A stretch of 64,000 nucleotides of DNA from Streptomyces sp. NBC_00775 (lineage in GTDB: Bacteria; Actinomycetota; Actinomycetes; Streptomycetales; Streptomycetaceae): assembly GCF_036347135.1 (NCBI RefSeq), contig NZ_CP108938.1:1302001-1366000 (forward strand). The letters are read 5' to 3'. Shown in pieces: positions 1-9,991 of the stretch. Position 1 is the first letter of the stretch. Each line of letters begins with the position of its first letter. The notes beneath the pieces are model-generated. The model saw nothing but the letters and a program-made list of their open reading frames with translations. It made no database searches and was not told the DNA's origin. Made by a program: the position numbers and the translations under genes.

Positions 1-1620
1 GATCAGACGTCCGTCCGACATGACCGCGACCCGGTCGCAGATGTCGGCGACCACACCCAGATCGTGTGTGACCAACAGAAGCGTCAGTGAGGACTCCTCC
101 CGCAGGTGCAGCAGGAGATCGATGATTTCTGCCTGGACGGTGACGTCGAGCGCCGCGGTGGGTTCGTCGGCGACCAGCACATCGGGCTCGCCGCTGAGGG
201 CGAGCGCGATCGCCACCCGCTGTGCGATGCCCCCGGAGAGCTGGTGCGGATAGCGGCCGGCGACCGCTACCGGATCGGGCATGCCGACGCGGGTGAGCAG
301 ACTCAGCGCGATCCGCCGAGCCTCCCGCCGACGGACACGCCGATGCAGGCAGATCATCTCGTCCAGTTGCGAGCCGACGGTGAAGGAGGGGTCGAGCGCG
401 GCCATCGGCTCCTGGGCGACAAGGCCGATCCGGGATCCGCGGACCTTGCGCAGTTGCGCCTCGTTCAGGCGGAGCAGGTCCTCGCCGTGGAGCAGCACGC
501 GGCCGGAGGTGACCCGCCCGGGCTGTGGCACCAGCCCGAGGATGGACAGCGCGGTCGTTGTCTTTCCGGATCCGGACTCGCCGACCAGGCCGAACACCTC
601 TCCGCGCTGCAGCTGGAAGCTGACGTCCCGGACCACGGCTCGCTCGCTGCCGTCCTGTCCCGGGTAGCACACGTGAAGCCGATCGACCGTCAGCACCGCG
701 TCCGACGCCGACGCCGGCCCGGGCTGGGCCACCCCGTCCGCGGGCACATCCGGCACCGGCCGTCGCGGGTCAGGCAGTTGCGAGGGACGCCGGTGCCCGC
801 TCACCGCCTCCAGCAGGGCGTTGCCGACGAGATTGAGGGCCAGCACGGTCGCGGTCAGGGCGAAGCCGACCGGCACCATCAGCCACGGGTGCTGATCCAG
901 GTTGTTCGCGGCGTCCAGGGTCATCTGACCCCAGCTCGGGGTCTCCGGTGAAAAGCCGAGGCCGAGGAAGGACAGGGAGGTGAGAAACAGGAACGTGCCG
1001 CTGTACTGCACGACCGCCTGGGCGATGAGGGGACCGGTGACGTTGGGCAGGATGTGCCGGGCCAGGATCCGCGGACGTGACAGCCGGGAGACCAGCGCGG
1101 CGTCGACGTACGGCAGTTCGCGTGCGGCGGCCGTCGAGGTGCGCACCACTCGGAAGACGGCGCCGCTGGTCAACACACCGAAGGAGATGGCCATCACGGT
1201 CAGGTTGTTGTCGGTCACCGCGGCGATGGCCAGCACCACCACCAGACCCGGCAGCGCGAACAGGATGTCGACGACGAAGGTGGAGGCGGTGTCGACCCAC
1301 CCCGACAGATAGCCCGCGAGCAGCCCGCCGGGTACGGCGAGCAGCAAGGAGACACCCACCGGGATGAGCGCGGTCAGCAGCAGTCCGCCTCCGCCGTGCA
1401 GCAGCCGCGAGAAGATGTCGCGACCGAGCTCGTCCGAGCCCAGCCAGTGCCGCGCGCCGGGCCCGCTGAAGCTGTTGGACAGGTCCTGCTCCAGTGGGTC
1501 GATGGGCGCGAGCACCGACGCCATCGCGCATGCCGCACTGATCCCGATCAGCCAGATGAGGCTCACCCAGACCGCCGGGCGGGCGAGCGCCCTGCGCAGG
1601 GCTGTGATGGACGAGGTCAT
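1..1620 (-). CDS. Dipeptide/oligopeptide ABC importer, permease fused to ATPase (partial, runs off window)
   Basis: One open frame runs from the ATG at 1620 to the window edge without a stop (540 codons seen). The first ~270 residues are a DppC-type membrane permease, including the EAA-loop region and a [12 protein letters not shown] stretch. A linker follows at about residues 275-315, then a DppD-type ATPase with Walker [11 protein letters not shown] (Lys ~353), signature LSGGIAQR and Walker [11 protein letters not shown]. The end of the ATPase and any second ATPase lie outside. The start overlaps the stop of the upstream permease by 3 bases, so the proteins are translationally coupled. Permease-ATPase fusions of this transporter class are known in actinobacteria. 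Substrate (di/oligopeptide or nickel chelate) cannot be told from sequence. Confidence 0.9.
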   Translation of the reverse strand, partial: MTSSITALRRALARPAVWVSLIWLIGISAACAMASVLAPIDPLEQDLSNSFSGPGARHWLGSDELGRDIFSRLLHGGGGLLLTALIPVGVSLLLAVPGGLLAGYLSGWVDTASTFVVDILFALPGLVVVLAIAAVTDNNLTVMAISFGVLTSGAVFRVVRTSTAAARELPYVDAALVSRLSRPRILARHILPNVTGPLIAQAVVQYSGTFLFLTSLSFLGLGFSPETPSWGQMTLDAANNLDQHPWLMVPVGFALTATVLALNLVGNALLEAVSGHRRPSQLPDPRRPVPDVPADGVAQPGPASASDAVLTVDRLHVCYPGQDGSERAVVRDVSFQLQRGEVFGLVGESGSGKTTTALSILGLVPQPGRVTSGRVLLHGEDLLRLNEAQLRKVRGSRIGLVAQEPMAALDPSFTVGSQLDEMICLHRRVRRREARRIALSLLTRVGMPDPVAVAGRYPHQLSGGIAQRVAIALALSGEPDVLVADEPTAALDVTVQAEIIDLLLHLREESSLTLLLVTHDLGVVADICDRVAVMSDGRLI

Positions 1621-2564
1621 GAGAACCGGATCCTTGGGTTGAGGGCCGCGGCCACCACATCGGACAGCAGGTTGACGACGACGATGATGAGGCTGAACGC
1701 CAGCACCGCGCCCTGCACGATCGGAAGATCATGCTGGCGGATCGCGCTGAGCATCAGCGTGCCCACGCCGGGCAGGTTGAAGATCGCCTCGATCACCATG
1801 ACCCCGCCGAGCGCGAACACGAATCCGAGGCTGGCCACGGTCACCACCGGGCCGCTGGCGTTGCGCAGCACGTGCCTGCACACGATCCTTCTGCGGGACA
1901 GCCCGTTGGCCGCAAGCGTGCGAACGTAGTCGCGTGAGAGCTGCTCGACAACGCCCACGCGCGTCTGGAACGCCACCGGTCCCACCCCCGCCAGCCCCAC
2001 GGCGACCATCGGCAGGATCAGATGCGACAGCCATTGCCCCGGTGAGACGGTGAAAGCCACGTACCCGGTGGCCGGAAACACCGGAAGCCGGATGGCGAAG
2101 ACGAACACGAGCAGGCCCGCGAGCCAGAAGCTCGGAACCGCCATGCCGATGCTGGCCCCCCACATGACCGCACGGTCCACCAGGCCGCCCCGCACGGCCG
2201 CGACCGTCCCGAGGGTGACGCCGATCAGAAGAGTGAACACCGTGGCGAGCAGGGCGACCGACACCGTGACCGGCACCGCGCTGCCCAGGGAGGCGGCCAC
2301 CTTCTGATTCGACACCAGCGACACGCCCAGGTCGCCGTGGAACAGGCCGCCGAGCCAGTCGCCGTACTGGACGAGCGCCGGCCGGTCCAGCCCCATCGAG
2401 GACCGGAGCCGGGCCACCTCGTCCGCCGTGGCACCCGAACCGAGCAGGAACGACGCCGGGTCCCCAGGAACCAGCTGAACCAGCAGAAACGTCAACGTAG
2501 CGACGATCGCCATGATGGGCACCACAGACGCCAGCCGCCGCAAGCACAATCGGAGCATGGTCAC
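1617..2564 (-). CDS. Dipeptide ABC importer permease, DppB-like
   Basis: This 315-residue inner-membrane permease has the DppB/OppB layout: an N-terminal membrane segment, a large outside loop with the LVPGDPASFLLG motif, then five membrane segments. The EAA-type cytoplasmic loop (about residues 215-240, LAANGLSRRRIVCRH) contacts the ATPase. The ATG overlaps the binding-protein stop by 4 bases, and its own stop overlaps the downstream permease-ATPase start. It forms the transport channel together with the permease half of the fusion. Confidence 0.92.
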   Translation of the reverse strand: MTMLRLCLRRLASVVPIMAIVATLTFLLVQLVPGDPASFLLGSGATADEVARLRSSMGLDRPALVQYGDWLGGLFHGDLGVSLVSNQKVAASLGSAVPVTVSVALLATVFTLLIGVTLGTVAAVRGGLVDRAVMWGASIGMAVPSFWLAGLLVFVFAIRLPVFPATGYVAFTVSPGQWLSHLILPMVAVGLAGVGPVAFQTRVGVVEQLSRDYVRTLAANGLSRRRIVCRHVLRNASGPVVTVASLGFVFALGGVMVIEAIFNLPGVGTLMLSAIRQHDLPIVQGAVLAFSLIIVVVNLLSDVVAAALNPRIRFS

Positions 2565-4081
2565 TCAGCTCCGACCGGCCGCAGGTGGTACAGCATCGGT
2601 GCACCGGCCCTGGCGGGCTCGACCACCTTGACGACTTGCGGGTTGTAGGCGTGCAACTGGCTGCTCAGCGCCGGGATCACGTACCACGCCTGCTCCGCGG
2701 CGTACTCGGCCAGCTGTGCATACAACCGCTTCTGCTCGGCTCCACTGGCTGCCACGGCCTTGGCCAGCATGGCATTCACCTTCGGGTTGCTGTTGCCGAG
2801 CGGGTTCATCGAGGAACTCTTCGTCATCGTGAAGGTGAAGTCGCTGTAGGGGAGCCCGGTCACCGACAGGAGACCCGTGGCCATCGCCCACTTGCCGGAG
2901 TTGACCTGCTGCACGAAGTCGTCACCGTGGTTGCTGAGCTGCACGTCGATGCCGACCTTGCGGAGATAGCCGGCGAGAGCCTGGGCCATCTGGTCCCACT
3001 GCGGGTTGTTCAGCACCTTGACCGAGAACCCGTTCGGGTAGCCGGCCTGGCGCAGGAGCCGCTTGGCCTTGGCGACGTCGTAGGTGTAGTAGCTGTCGAT
3101 GTTCCGGCTGTAGCCGAGGCTGTCCGGTCCGAACGGCGTCGAGGCGTTGGTGACTCCTTGGCCGTCGAGCACGGACTTGAGGAGCGCCTCTCTGTCGACC
3201 GCGTAGTTCATGGCCTGCCGGACGCGCGCATCACCCAGCGGCTTGCTGATCTTGCCGGAGGTGTCGAAGATCGTGAAGCCGAAGAAGGCGGATGCGGAGC
3301 CCTGGGCGATCTTCCACCCGTTGATTTCCGTTCCCGCCGACACGATCGTGTAGTCGAGCTGGCCGCTGCGCGCCGCGTTGTTGGAGGCGGTGGGATCCGT
3401 TATCAACTGCACCACCAGTTTTTCGAAGCGGGACCACTTGGCCGCCGCCCAGTAGTTCTTGTTCTGGGTGAACGCGTAGGTCTTGTTCGTCGTCGTGCCG
3501 CTCTTGTCGAGGACGTAGGGGCCGGACCCGACCGGTGTGTCGGCGAGCGTCTTGGGGTTCTTGAGCGCGGTGGGACTCACCATCCAGCCGGCCTGCTGGG
3601 AGAACCCGTAGGGCAGGTCGGGCTGGGGAGCCCTCAGGTTGAAGCGCACCTTGCTCTTGGACACCACGTCGACCGACTGGATGTATGAAAGGTAGGGCTG
3701 CGCCGCCACGTTCGACGGGGTGACCGACTTGGCGTACTCGATATTGGACTTGACAGCCTCCGCGTCGAAGCTCGCGCCATCGGTGAAGACCACATCGGTA
3801 CGCAGCTCCATCACCAAGGTCGTGGCGTCGCTGTAATCCCATGAGGTGGCCAGCCACGGGACCACGGTGCCGTCGGCGTCGATATGGGTGAGCGTGTCGT
3901 ACGTCGCGGCTGCCACGTACTGGCTCAGCTGCGTCTTCCATGGGTCCATCGAGTTTCCGGTCGGAAACGCGGACATCGTGAAGGTCTTCTGTCCGGACTT
4001 CGCCGTGCCCGATCCGGCACAGCCGGTGGCGGCCACCAGGACGGATGACCCGATAAGTGACAACGCTGTACGCCTCAACAC
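2561..4081 (-). CDS. Extracellular solute-binding lipoprotein, family 5 (peptide/nickel type)
   Basis: This 506-residue protein has a lipoprotein signal peptide (RR then a hydrophobic stretch, lipobox VAATGC with Cys ~21), so it is tethered outside the membrane. The body matches the SBP_bac_5 family in length and motifs, for example YDTLTHIDADGTVVPWLATS near residue 60 and FTDGASFDAEAVKSNIEYA near 115. It captures the substrate for the permease genes directly downstream (4-base overlap). It is the first gene of the transporter operon; about 250 bases without a gene separate it from the ferredoxin gene upstream. Confidence 0.92.
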   Translation of the reverse strand: MLRRTALSLIGSSVLVAATGCAGSGTAKSGQKTFTMSAFPTGNSMDPWKTQLSQYVAAATYDTLTHIDADGTVVPWLATSWDYSDATTLVMELRTDVVFTDGASFDAEAVKSNIEYAKSVTPSNVAAQPYLSYIQSVDVVSKSKVRFNLRAPQPDLPYGFSQQAGWMVSPTALKNPKTLADTPVGSGPYVLDKSGTTTNKTYAFTQNKNYWAAAKWSRFEKLVVQLITDPTASNNAARSGQLDYTIVSAGTEINGWKIAQGSASAFFGFTIFDTSGKISKPLGDARVRQAMNYAVDREALLKSVLDGQGVTNASTPFGPDSLGYSRNIDSYYTYDVAKAKRLLRQAGYPNGFSVKVLNNPQWDQMAQALAGYLRKVGIDVQLSNHGDDFVQQVNSGKWAMATGLLSVTGLPYSDFTFTMTKSSSMNPLGNSNPKVNAMLAKAVAASGAEQKRLYAQLAEYAAEQAWYVIPALSSQLHAYNPQVVKVVEPARAGAPMLYHLRPVGAE

Positions 4082-4331
4082 CCTGAACTCCTCAACGTCG
4101 ACGCTGACTGAATGAGATATGTGGTGGCCTCGAATTCAACACTCCGTACGACACGGTGAGAACGCATCGGCATCGGCTTCGTGTTGATGGCTGCCATTCC
4201 TGGAAACGATGGGGGGAATCCCGGCCTTCTCATTGATGCGCAATTCCGGCTCCGTCCTTCGGTTCCCCCGGGCATCACGTAATGCGATGCCCCTGATTCT
4301 GGCTTCTCGGAGAAACGGGATTCGCCGACGG

Positions 4332-4652
4332 TCAATGGGCGGGTGCTGGAAATTCGGCGACGAGCGGGGCGTCCGCCGATATCGGGCCGGTCCCGGAGGC
4401 GCCTCCTGGAGAGCCGAGGCTGGTGAAGAAGACCTCGCCGGCGTTGGCGAAGGCGGCCCATTCCGGCGGCACATCCTCGGAATAGAAGATCGCCTCGACC
4501 GGGCACACGGGTTCGCAGGCGCCGCAGTCGACGCATTCCTCCGGGTGGATATAGAGCATGCGCTCGCCCTCGTAGATGCAGTCCACGGGGCATTCCTCCA
4601 CGCATGCCCGGTCCTTCACGTCCACGCAGGGCTGGGCGATGACGTACGTCAT
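4332..4652 (-). CDS. fdxA: 7Fe/8Fe ferredoxin, FdxA-type
   Basis: This 106-residue protein carries two iron-sulfur binding motifs. The first is C9-x7-C17-x3-C21-x3-C25; the second is C40-x2-C43-x2-C46-x3-C50-P. This is the pattern of FdxA ferredoxins, which hold one [3Fe-4S] and one [4Fe-4S] cluster. The C-terminal half has the usual FdxA tail ([15 protein letters not shown]). Its start overlaps the stop of the oxidoreductase beta subunit (ATGA), so it is very likely the dedicated electron acceptor of that enzyme. The last ~20 residues are Ala/Pro-rich. Confidence 0.93.
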   Translation of the reverse strand: MTYVIAQPCVDVKDRACVEECPVDCIYEGERMLYIHPEECVDCGACEPVCPVEAIFYSEDVPPEWAAFANAGEVFFTSLGSPGGASGTGPISADAPLVAEFPAPAH

Positions 4653-5734
4653 GGGGTATTCCTCCGATGCGGTTCGACGGTCCAGGCGTCGCGGCCTCGC
4701 AGCAGGTCCCGCAGAGTGCCGCCGCCCCCGCTCCTGCCCGCCTGCTGCCGTACCAGGTCGTCGTAGGTGGGACGCCGAGCCGCCTGGAATACCCCGACGG
4801 GCACGACCGGGCCGTGGTCTCCGCTGTCCAGCCGGGACAGGGCGAACGCCTGCGTGGGGTCGCCGGCCGCGGCGTCGTGCACGATCAGAGCGTCCTCGCC
4901 CGTCTCGGCGACCGGGGCCACACGCAGTCCTCCGGTGCGGGGGTCGCGCGCGACGCCGTACTCTCCCTCGGCCCCGAAGCGCACCGGCTCTCCGTCGCGC
5001 AGGGGGATGATCCGTTGGACACGCTCCCCGGGATCCTTCACAGCGTCGAAGGCGCCGTCGTTGAAGACCGGGCAGTTCTGGTAGATCTCGACCAAGGCCG
5101 TGCCCCTGTGCTCGGCCGCCGCCCGTAGCACCTCGGTGAGTTGCGCGCGGTCGGAGTCCAGGGCTCGGGCCACGAAGGTCGCCTCCGCACCGAGGGCGAG
5201 CGAGACCGGGTTGAAAGGGTGGTCGACCGAGCCCAGTGGGGTCGACTTGGTGACCTTCCCGGGTTCCGAGGTGGGAGAGTACTGGCCCTTGGTCAGTCCG
5301 TAGATCCGGTTGTTGAAGAGCAGGATCTTCAGGTTGACGTTGCGCCGCAGGGCGTGGATGAGGTGGTTTCCCCCGATGGACAGCGCGTCGCCGTCACCGG
5401 TGACCACCCAGACGCTGAGATCCGGGCGGGTGACGGCGAGGCCGGTGGCGAGGGTGGGGGCACGCCCGTGCACGGAGTGCATTCCGTAGGTGTCGAGGTA
5501 GTACGGGAAGCGGGACGAGCAACCGATGCCCGAGATGAAGACGATGTTCTCGCGGCGCAGTCCGAGATCGGGCAGGAAGGACTGGACCGCAGCCAGTACG
5601 GCATAGTCCCCGCAGCCGGGGCACCAGCGGACTTCCTGGTCCGAGCGGTAGTCCTTGGCGGACTGCGGACCGTCGGCCGGTGGCACGCCGTCCAGGCCGT
5701 GCCTGCCCGGCATGCCGAGCTGCTTCGTGGTCAT
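4649..5734 (-). CDS. korB: 2-oxoacid:ferredoxin oxidoreductase, beta subunit
   Basis: This 361-residue thiamine-diphosphate subunit has the CPGCGDY motif near residue 39 and the ThDP/Mg site [19 protein letters not shown]. The start chosen is the ATG at 5734, which follows a good AGGAG-type site and overlaps the alpha stop by 4 bases; the open frame extends further upstream but only inside alpha. Together with alpha it oxidatively decarboxylates a 2-oxoacid to the acyl-CoA and reduces ferredoxin. The family suggests 2-oxoglutarate or another 2-oxoacid; the true substrate is not settled by sequence. Confidence 0.92.
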   Translation of the reverse strand: MTTKQLGMPGRHGLDGVPPADGPQSAKDYRSDQEVRWCPGCGDYAVLAAVQSFLPDLGLRRENIVFISGIGCSSRFPYYLDTYGMHSVHGRAPTLATGLAVTRPDLSVWVVTGDGDALSIGGNHLIHALRRNVNLKILLFNNRIYGLTKGQYSPTSEPGKVTKSTPLGSVDHPFNPVSLALGAEATFVARALDSDRAQLTEVLRAAAEHRGTALVEIYQNCPVFNDGAFDAVKDPGERVQRIIPLRDGEPVRFGAEGEYGVARDPRTGGLRVAPVAETGEDALIVHDAAAGDPTQAFALSRLDSGDHGPVVPVGVFQAARRPTYDDLVRQQAGRSGGGGTLRDLLRGRDAWTVEPHRRNTP

Positions 5735-7614
5735 GCCGATTCTCCTTTGATCACGGATACGAGGGCGTCGGCGAGCTCCTCGGCTCCGAAGGGCTGGCCG
5801 GTGACCTTCGAACGGCTGACCACGTCCACTCCGTACGCGGCACGCAGCAGCCCGGCGAGCTGGCCGAGGTTCATCTCGGGCACCACCACCTGCCGGTAGG
5901 CACGCAGAACCGCGCCGAGATTGCCCGGGAAGGGCCGTAGATGCCGCAGATGGGTCTGGGCCACGGGCAGTCCGCGGGCCCGCACCCGGCGGCAGGCCGC
6001 GCCGATCGGCCCGTACGTCGAACCCCAGCCGAGCACCAGTACGTCCGCCCGCCCGTCGGGGTCCTCGATCTCGACGTCGGGCACGTCTATGCCGTCGATC
6101 TTCGCCTGGCGCAGGTGGACCATGCGCTCGTGGTTGGCCGAGTCGTAGGAGATCGTTCCTGGGCCGTCGGACTTCTCCAGGCCGCCGATGCGATGCTCCA
6201 GGCCTGGCGTGCCCGGGATCGCCCACGGTCGGGCAAGGGTGGTCCGGTCGCGCAGATACGGCCAGAACGCCCCCGACCCGTCGGGGGCGTTGGGCTCGGT
6301 CGCGAATTCCACACGCAGGTCCGGCAGGTCGTCAGGATCCGGGATCCGCCACGGTTCGGAGCCGTTCGCCAGCGCTCCGTCCGACAGGAGCAGGACCGGG
6401 GTGCGGTAGGCGAGCGCGATCCGGGCCGCTTCCAGGGCGGCGTCGAAGCAGTCGCCGGGCGAGCGCGGAGCGATGACGGGCAGCGGGGCCTCACCATTGC
6501 GGCCGTGCATGGCCTGCAGCAGGTCGGACTGCTCGGTCTTGGTGGGCAGCCCGGTGGACGGGCCGCCGCGCTGGACGTCGATCACGACCAGTGGCAGCTC
6601 GGTCATCACCGCCAGACCGAGGATCTCGCTCTTCAGGGCGAGCCCCGGCCCGGAGGTGGAGGTGACTCCCAGCGCCCCGCCGAAGGCCGCTCCGAGGGCG
6701 GCGCCGATCCCGGCGATCTCGTCCTCCGCCTGGAGGGTGAGGACGCCGAACTCCTTGTGCCGGGCGAGTTCGTGGAGGATGTCGGAGGCCGGGGTGATCG
6801 GGTAGCTGCCGAGCAGCACGGGAAGGCCCGCTCGCTGCCCGGCGGCAGTCAGCCCGAGAGCGAGCGCGGTGTTGCCGGTGATCTGCCGATACGTGCCGGG
6901 CGGCAGATTGGCGGGGGCGATCTCGTACGTGGTGGCGAACGCCTCCGTGGTCTCGCCGTAGTTCCAGCCCGTCCAGAAGGCGGTGACGTTGGCCTCGGCC
7001 ACCTCCGGGCGGCCGGCGAACTTCCGCCGCAGGAAGGTCTCCGTGCCGGCGGTGGGGCGGCCGTACATCCAGGCGATCAGACCGAGGGCGAACATGTTCT
7101 TCGCCCGCTCCGCGTCCTTGCGGGACAAGCCGCTGTCGGCGAGCGCAGCACGCGTCAGGCTGCTCATGGGCACCTGGTGGACGACGTGCCCGCTCAGGGT
7201 CGCGTCCTGAAGCGGTGACGTCGCATAGTTCGCGCGCTGCAGGTTGCGGCGGGTGAACTCATCGGTGTTGACGATCACGGTCGCGCCCGGCGGCAGGTCA
7301 GTGGCGTTGGCCTTGAGGGCCGCCGGGTTCATCGCGACGAGCACGTCGGGGCGGTCGCCGGGGGTGAGGATGTCGTAGTCGGCGAAGTGCACCTGGAACG
7401 AGGAGACACCCGGCACCGTGCCCTGCGGGGCGCGGATCTCGGCCGGGAAGTCCGGGCGGGTCGCCAGGTCGTTGCCGAATGCGGCGCTGTCGGCGGACAG
7501 CCGGTCGCCCGCGAGCTGCATACCGTCGCCGGAGTCGCCGGCGAAGCGGATGACGACGCGCTCCAAGGGCACGGGAGGACGCGGGACGGTTCCTGAGGTG
7601 ATGCGCGAGGTCAT
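5731..7614 (-). CDS. korA: 2-oxoacid:ferredoxin oxidoreductase, alpha (gamma-alpha fused) subunit
   Basis: This 627-residue protein starts with a gamma domain (residues ~20-200, RFAGDSGDGMQLAG). The pyrimidine-binding alpha domain follows with the hallmark YPITPASDILHELA near residue 275 and TSTSGPGLALKSE. The C-terminal domain (~500-627) ends with GQLAGLLRAAYGVDVVSRSK. This is the usual actinobacterial KorA length. It is coupled to beta by an ATGA overlap. About 195 bases separate it from four NTF2-like genes on the same strand, so they may share a transcript. Confidence 0.92.
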   Translation of the reverse strand: MTSRITSGTVPRPPVPLERVVIRFAGDSGDGMQLAGDRLSADSAAFGNDLATRPDFPAEIRAPQGTVPGVSSFQVHFADYDILTPGDRPDVLVAMNPAALKANATDLPPGATVIVNTDEFTRRNLQRANYATSPLQDATLSGHVVHQVPMSSLTRAALADSGLSRKDAERAKNMFALGLIAWMYGRPTAGTETFLRRKFAGRPEVAEANVTAFWTGWNYGETTEAFATTYEIAPANLPPGTYRQITGNTALALGLTAAGQRAGLPVLLGSYPITPASDILHELARHKEFGVLTLQAEDEIAGIGAALGAAFGGALGVTSTSGPGLALKSEILGLAVMTELPLVVIDVQRGGPSTGLPTKTEQSDLLQAMHGRNGEAPLPVIAPRSPGDCFDAALEAARIALAYRTPVLLLSDGALANGSEPWRIPDPDDLPDLRVEFATEPNAPDGSGAFWPYLRDRTTLARPWAIPGTPGLEHRIGGLEKSDGPGTISYDSANHERMVHLRQAKIDGIDVPDVEIEDPDGRADVLVLGWGSTYGPIGAACRRVRARGLPVAQTHLRHLRPFPGNLGAVLRAYRQVVVPEMNLGQLAGLLRAAYGVDVVSRSKVTGQPFGAEELADALVSVIKGESA

Positions 7615-7809
7615 AGCTGTCCTCCTGGCCCGCTGCAGGCGAGCGGGGCACGGCGGTTCTGCGTGGCAGGCAAATGGGACACGAAGGCCTCCAGCACGTC
7701 GGGGAAAAGAGCGAGGCGGGATGGCGTCCCGCGGACGGCCGCCCAGGAAGCCGCGTCCTGGGCGGCGGTCACCGGAGCGGCGGGCGGTCAGTAGGCGTCA
7801 GACACCTCG

Positions 7810-8532
7810 TCAGTAACTGAAGGTCTCGCTGAAGGTGCGGTAGGGCTCGGGCATGCGCGGCAGGTCCTGCGGCAGCTGGGTGTGGCTGTAGACCTTGTAG
7901 GTCTCCTCCTCGACGTCCGGGCGCGGCAGTTCCACCGCGGGGCCGCCGACACCCATCGGCGCATCGGCGGTCAGGTCCGCCCAGCTCGCGCCGACCGGCG
8001 TGAAGAAGTCCGTGTAGACGTGCAGGTGCCAGATCTTCCAGTGGCCCCTCTCGCGGACGAGGTCGACGCCGTACTTCTCCCAGATCCAGTTCGCGACGGG
8101 CTTGTAATCAGGCGGCATGACCTCGGTGACCTGGCCCGGGGAGTACCACATGCCCTTGGCGGTCTCTCCGTCGTCGGCGATCTCGATGATCGGGGTGGTC
8201 AACGGGTGCATGATCAAGTTGCCGGCGCCCAGGTTGTCGTCGGACTCCGCCAGCTCGGGGTAGTGCTGACGCAGCAGCTTGAGGTTGGCCCGCTGCATGA
8301 TGCGGTTCAGCTCGCCGTAGTAGTAGGCGATCGACTCGTATCCGACGTAGTAGCCCTGGTTCTGGGCGAAGGTGGGCTCCGGGGTCTCCTTGACCCAGAT
8401 CGCCTCGAGCTCCTCGGCGTTCTTGCCGAGCCCGTGGTAGTAGGCGTGCCGGCTCATCACGTTCTGGACCTCGTGGATGTCCAGGACCTTCTGGATCTTC
8501 TGGTCGGCGGTCAGTTCCGCGGTGTCGCTCAT
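7810..8532 (-). CDS. NTF2/SnoaL-like protein, paralogue 4 of 4
   Basis: This 240-residue protein is an NTF2-fold (SnoaL-like) domain, starting with a helix of the type IQKVLDIHEVQNVMSRHAYY. The core carries TTPIIEIADDGETAKGMW and a WIWEKYGVDLVRERGHWKIWHL strand pair broken into its usual two beta strands. Members of this fold include dehydratases, isomerases and binding proteins. It is the most divergent of four tandem paralogues and the last in transcription order. The shared tail (PYRTFSETFSY) is found in all four. The function is unknown; a dehydratase or hydratase role in the catabolic pathway is a guess. Confidence 0.85.
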   Translation of the reverse strand: MSDTAELTADQKIQKVLDIHEVQNVMSRHAYYHGLGKNAEELEAIWVKETPEPTFAQNQGYYVGYESIAYYYGELNRIMQRANLKLLRQHYPELAESDDNLGAGNLIMHPLTTPIIEIADDGETAKGMWYSPGQVTEVMPPDYKPVANWIWEKYGVDLVRERGHWKIWHLHVYTDFFTPVGASWADLTADAPMGVGGPAVELPRPDVEEETYKVYSHTQLPQDLPRMPEPYRTFSETFSY

Positions 8533-8569
8533 GTACGGCTCCTCGTTGATGGGACTCGCTGACGGGGGC

Positions 8570-9247
8570 TCAGATGGGCTGGTCGGTGTACGACCAGGTC
8601 TCGCCGAACGTCCGGTACGGCACGGGCGGGACCGGCGCCGGCTCCTGGGCCGTGTCGACGCGGTAGGGCTGGTTGAAGCTGACCGGGCGCGACGGGGGCG
8701 TCATGCCCTCCATGAGCTGCCCGGGTTCGGGGAAGTAGGGCGGCCGGTGGATCGAGGACTCGACCCAGCTCTGGTGATAGGGCGTGCGGAAGGTGGTGTA
8801 GATGTGGAAGTGCCAGAACTTCCACGCGCCGCTCTCCTTGACGAAGTCGATGCCGTAGCGGCCCCACGACCAGTGGGCGATGGGCGGACCGTCCGGCAGG
8901 GGAAAGGTCTCGTGGCCCGGGGAGATCCACACGCCCTTGGCGGTCAGGCCGTCCTCGGCGATCTCGATCACGGGGGTGGTGGCGGCGTGCTCGGTCATGA
9001 GCCCCGGCATCTCCGGCGGGGCGCCGTCGACGTAGCAGCCCTTGACGGTCTCCGCGCCCTCGAAGACGCCCCAGTCCTCGGGGTCGAAGGTCAGGCCGGG
9101 TGCGTCCTTGGCGAAGAGCTTCTCGAACTCCTCGCCGTTGCGCCCCGCGGCGTGCAGGTACTCGTGCATGCCCATGAGGTTGTTGATCTCGTGGATGTCC
9201 TCCAGGCGTCGCAGCCGCCTGTCGAAGTCGTCCTGGTCCTGTGCCAT
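8570..9247 (-). CDS. NTF2/SnoaL-like protein, paralogue 3 of 4
   Basis: This 225-residue NTF2-fold protein has the same layout as its neighbours: HEINNLMGMHEYLHAAG at the N-terminus, TTPVIEIAEDGLTAKGVW in the core, YGIDFVKESGAWKFWHFHIY, then a Pro-rich tail ending PYRTFGETWSY. It is closest to the paralogue at 9992-10690, with nearly the same ISPGHETFPLPDG loop. The ATG at 9247 is chosen because it precedes the conserved N-terminal helix; the frame is open further upstream. It lies 11 bases from the upstream paralogue and 37 from the downstream one, so they are clearly co-transcribed. Confidence 0.86.
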   Translation of the reverse strand: MAQDQDDFDRRLRRLEDIHEINNLMGMHEYLHAAGRNGEEFEKLFAKDAPGLTFDPEDWGVFEGAETVKGCYVDGAPPEMPGLMTEHAATTPVIEIAEDGLTAKGVWISPGHETFPLPDGPPIAHWSWGRYGIDFVKESGAWKFWHFHIYTTFRTPYHQSWVESSIHRPPYFPEPGQLMEGMTPPSRPVSFNQPYRVDTAQEPAPVPPVPYRTFGETWSYTDQPI

Positions 9248-9258
9248 GTGGCGGTCCT

Positions 9259-9990
9259 TTACAGGGGCGGGAGGTCGTCGAAGGTGCGGTACGGCTCCGG
9301 GGGGACGGGGTCGTACGTCGCCACGCGGGTGACGGAGTAGTCGTTGAGGGGCGCGGTGGACGGCCGGTCGGACGTCGTGGTCAGCGGCGGCGGCGCCTGC
9401 TCGCGCGGCGAGCTCTCGACCCAGCTGACGCCGTAGGCGGTACGGAAGCGCGGCACGACCCGCAGACGCAGGATCCGCCAGGCGCCGTCCTCCCCGTCCT
9501 CCTCGTGGACGAAGTCGACGGCGTAGTGCACCCACGCCCAGCCGGCCTCGGGCCGTCCCGCGTCGGGGTTGAAGCCCGTCTGCGCGGCCATCACCATCCA
9601 CACGCCGCGGGCCGAGCCGCCGTCCTCGGCGACCTGGATGACTGGGGTCGTGAACGCGCTCTCCAGCAGCATCCCCGCGCGGTCGTCCTGGATGTCCAGC
9701 TCCGGGTACTCGGCTCGCATGCCCTCCCCGTTGCGGCGGGCCATCTCCAGCAGCGGCCCGACCAGCGCGGCGCGGGCTCCGTCCAGTCCCTCGTACACAC
9801 CCCAGTCGGCCAGCTCGACCGTCACGCCGGGGGTGTGGCAGGCGAAGGCGCCGATGAGGTCGTCGTAGTGGCCGGCCGCGTTGAAGTAGGCGTGGCGGCC
9901 GATGAGGTTGTGGATCTCGTGCACCGCCCTGATCCGGTGCAGCCGCTGGGCCTTGGTCAGGGTCGTCGGGGTCCCGGTCGATGTCGTCAC
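9259..9990 (-). CDS. NTF2/SnoaL-like protein, paralogue 2 of 4
   Basis: This 243-residue NTF2-fold protein starts at a GTG at 9990, one base after the stop of the upstream paralogue. It shows the family helix (HEIHNLIGRHAYFNAAG), the core TTPVIQVAEDGGSARGVW and the conserved tail PYRTFDDL. It differs from the others in the loop before the last strands (AAQTGFNPDAG in place of a SPGHE loop). Such differences in the pocket loops suggest the four proteins bind different ligands or form mixed oligomers; that is inference. Confidence 0.85.
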   Translation of the reverse strand: MTTSTGTPTTLTKAQRLHRIRAVHEIHNLIGRHAYFNAAGHYDDLIGAFACHTPGVTVELADWGVYEGLDGARAALVGPLLEMARRNGEGMRAEYPELDIQDDRAGMLLESAFTTPVIQVAEDGGSARGVWMVMAAQTGFNPDAGRPEAGWAWVHYAVDFVHEEDGEDGAWRILRLRVVPRFRTAYGVSWVESSPREQAPPPLTTTSDRPSTAPLNDYSVTRVATYDPVPPEPYRTFDDLPPL

Positions 9991-9991
9991 C

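Noticed and set aside
2585..3688. 367-codon plus-strand frame opposite the binding-protein gene
   Set aside because: Antisense shadow of a clear lipoprotein gene; no motif or start site.
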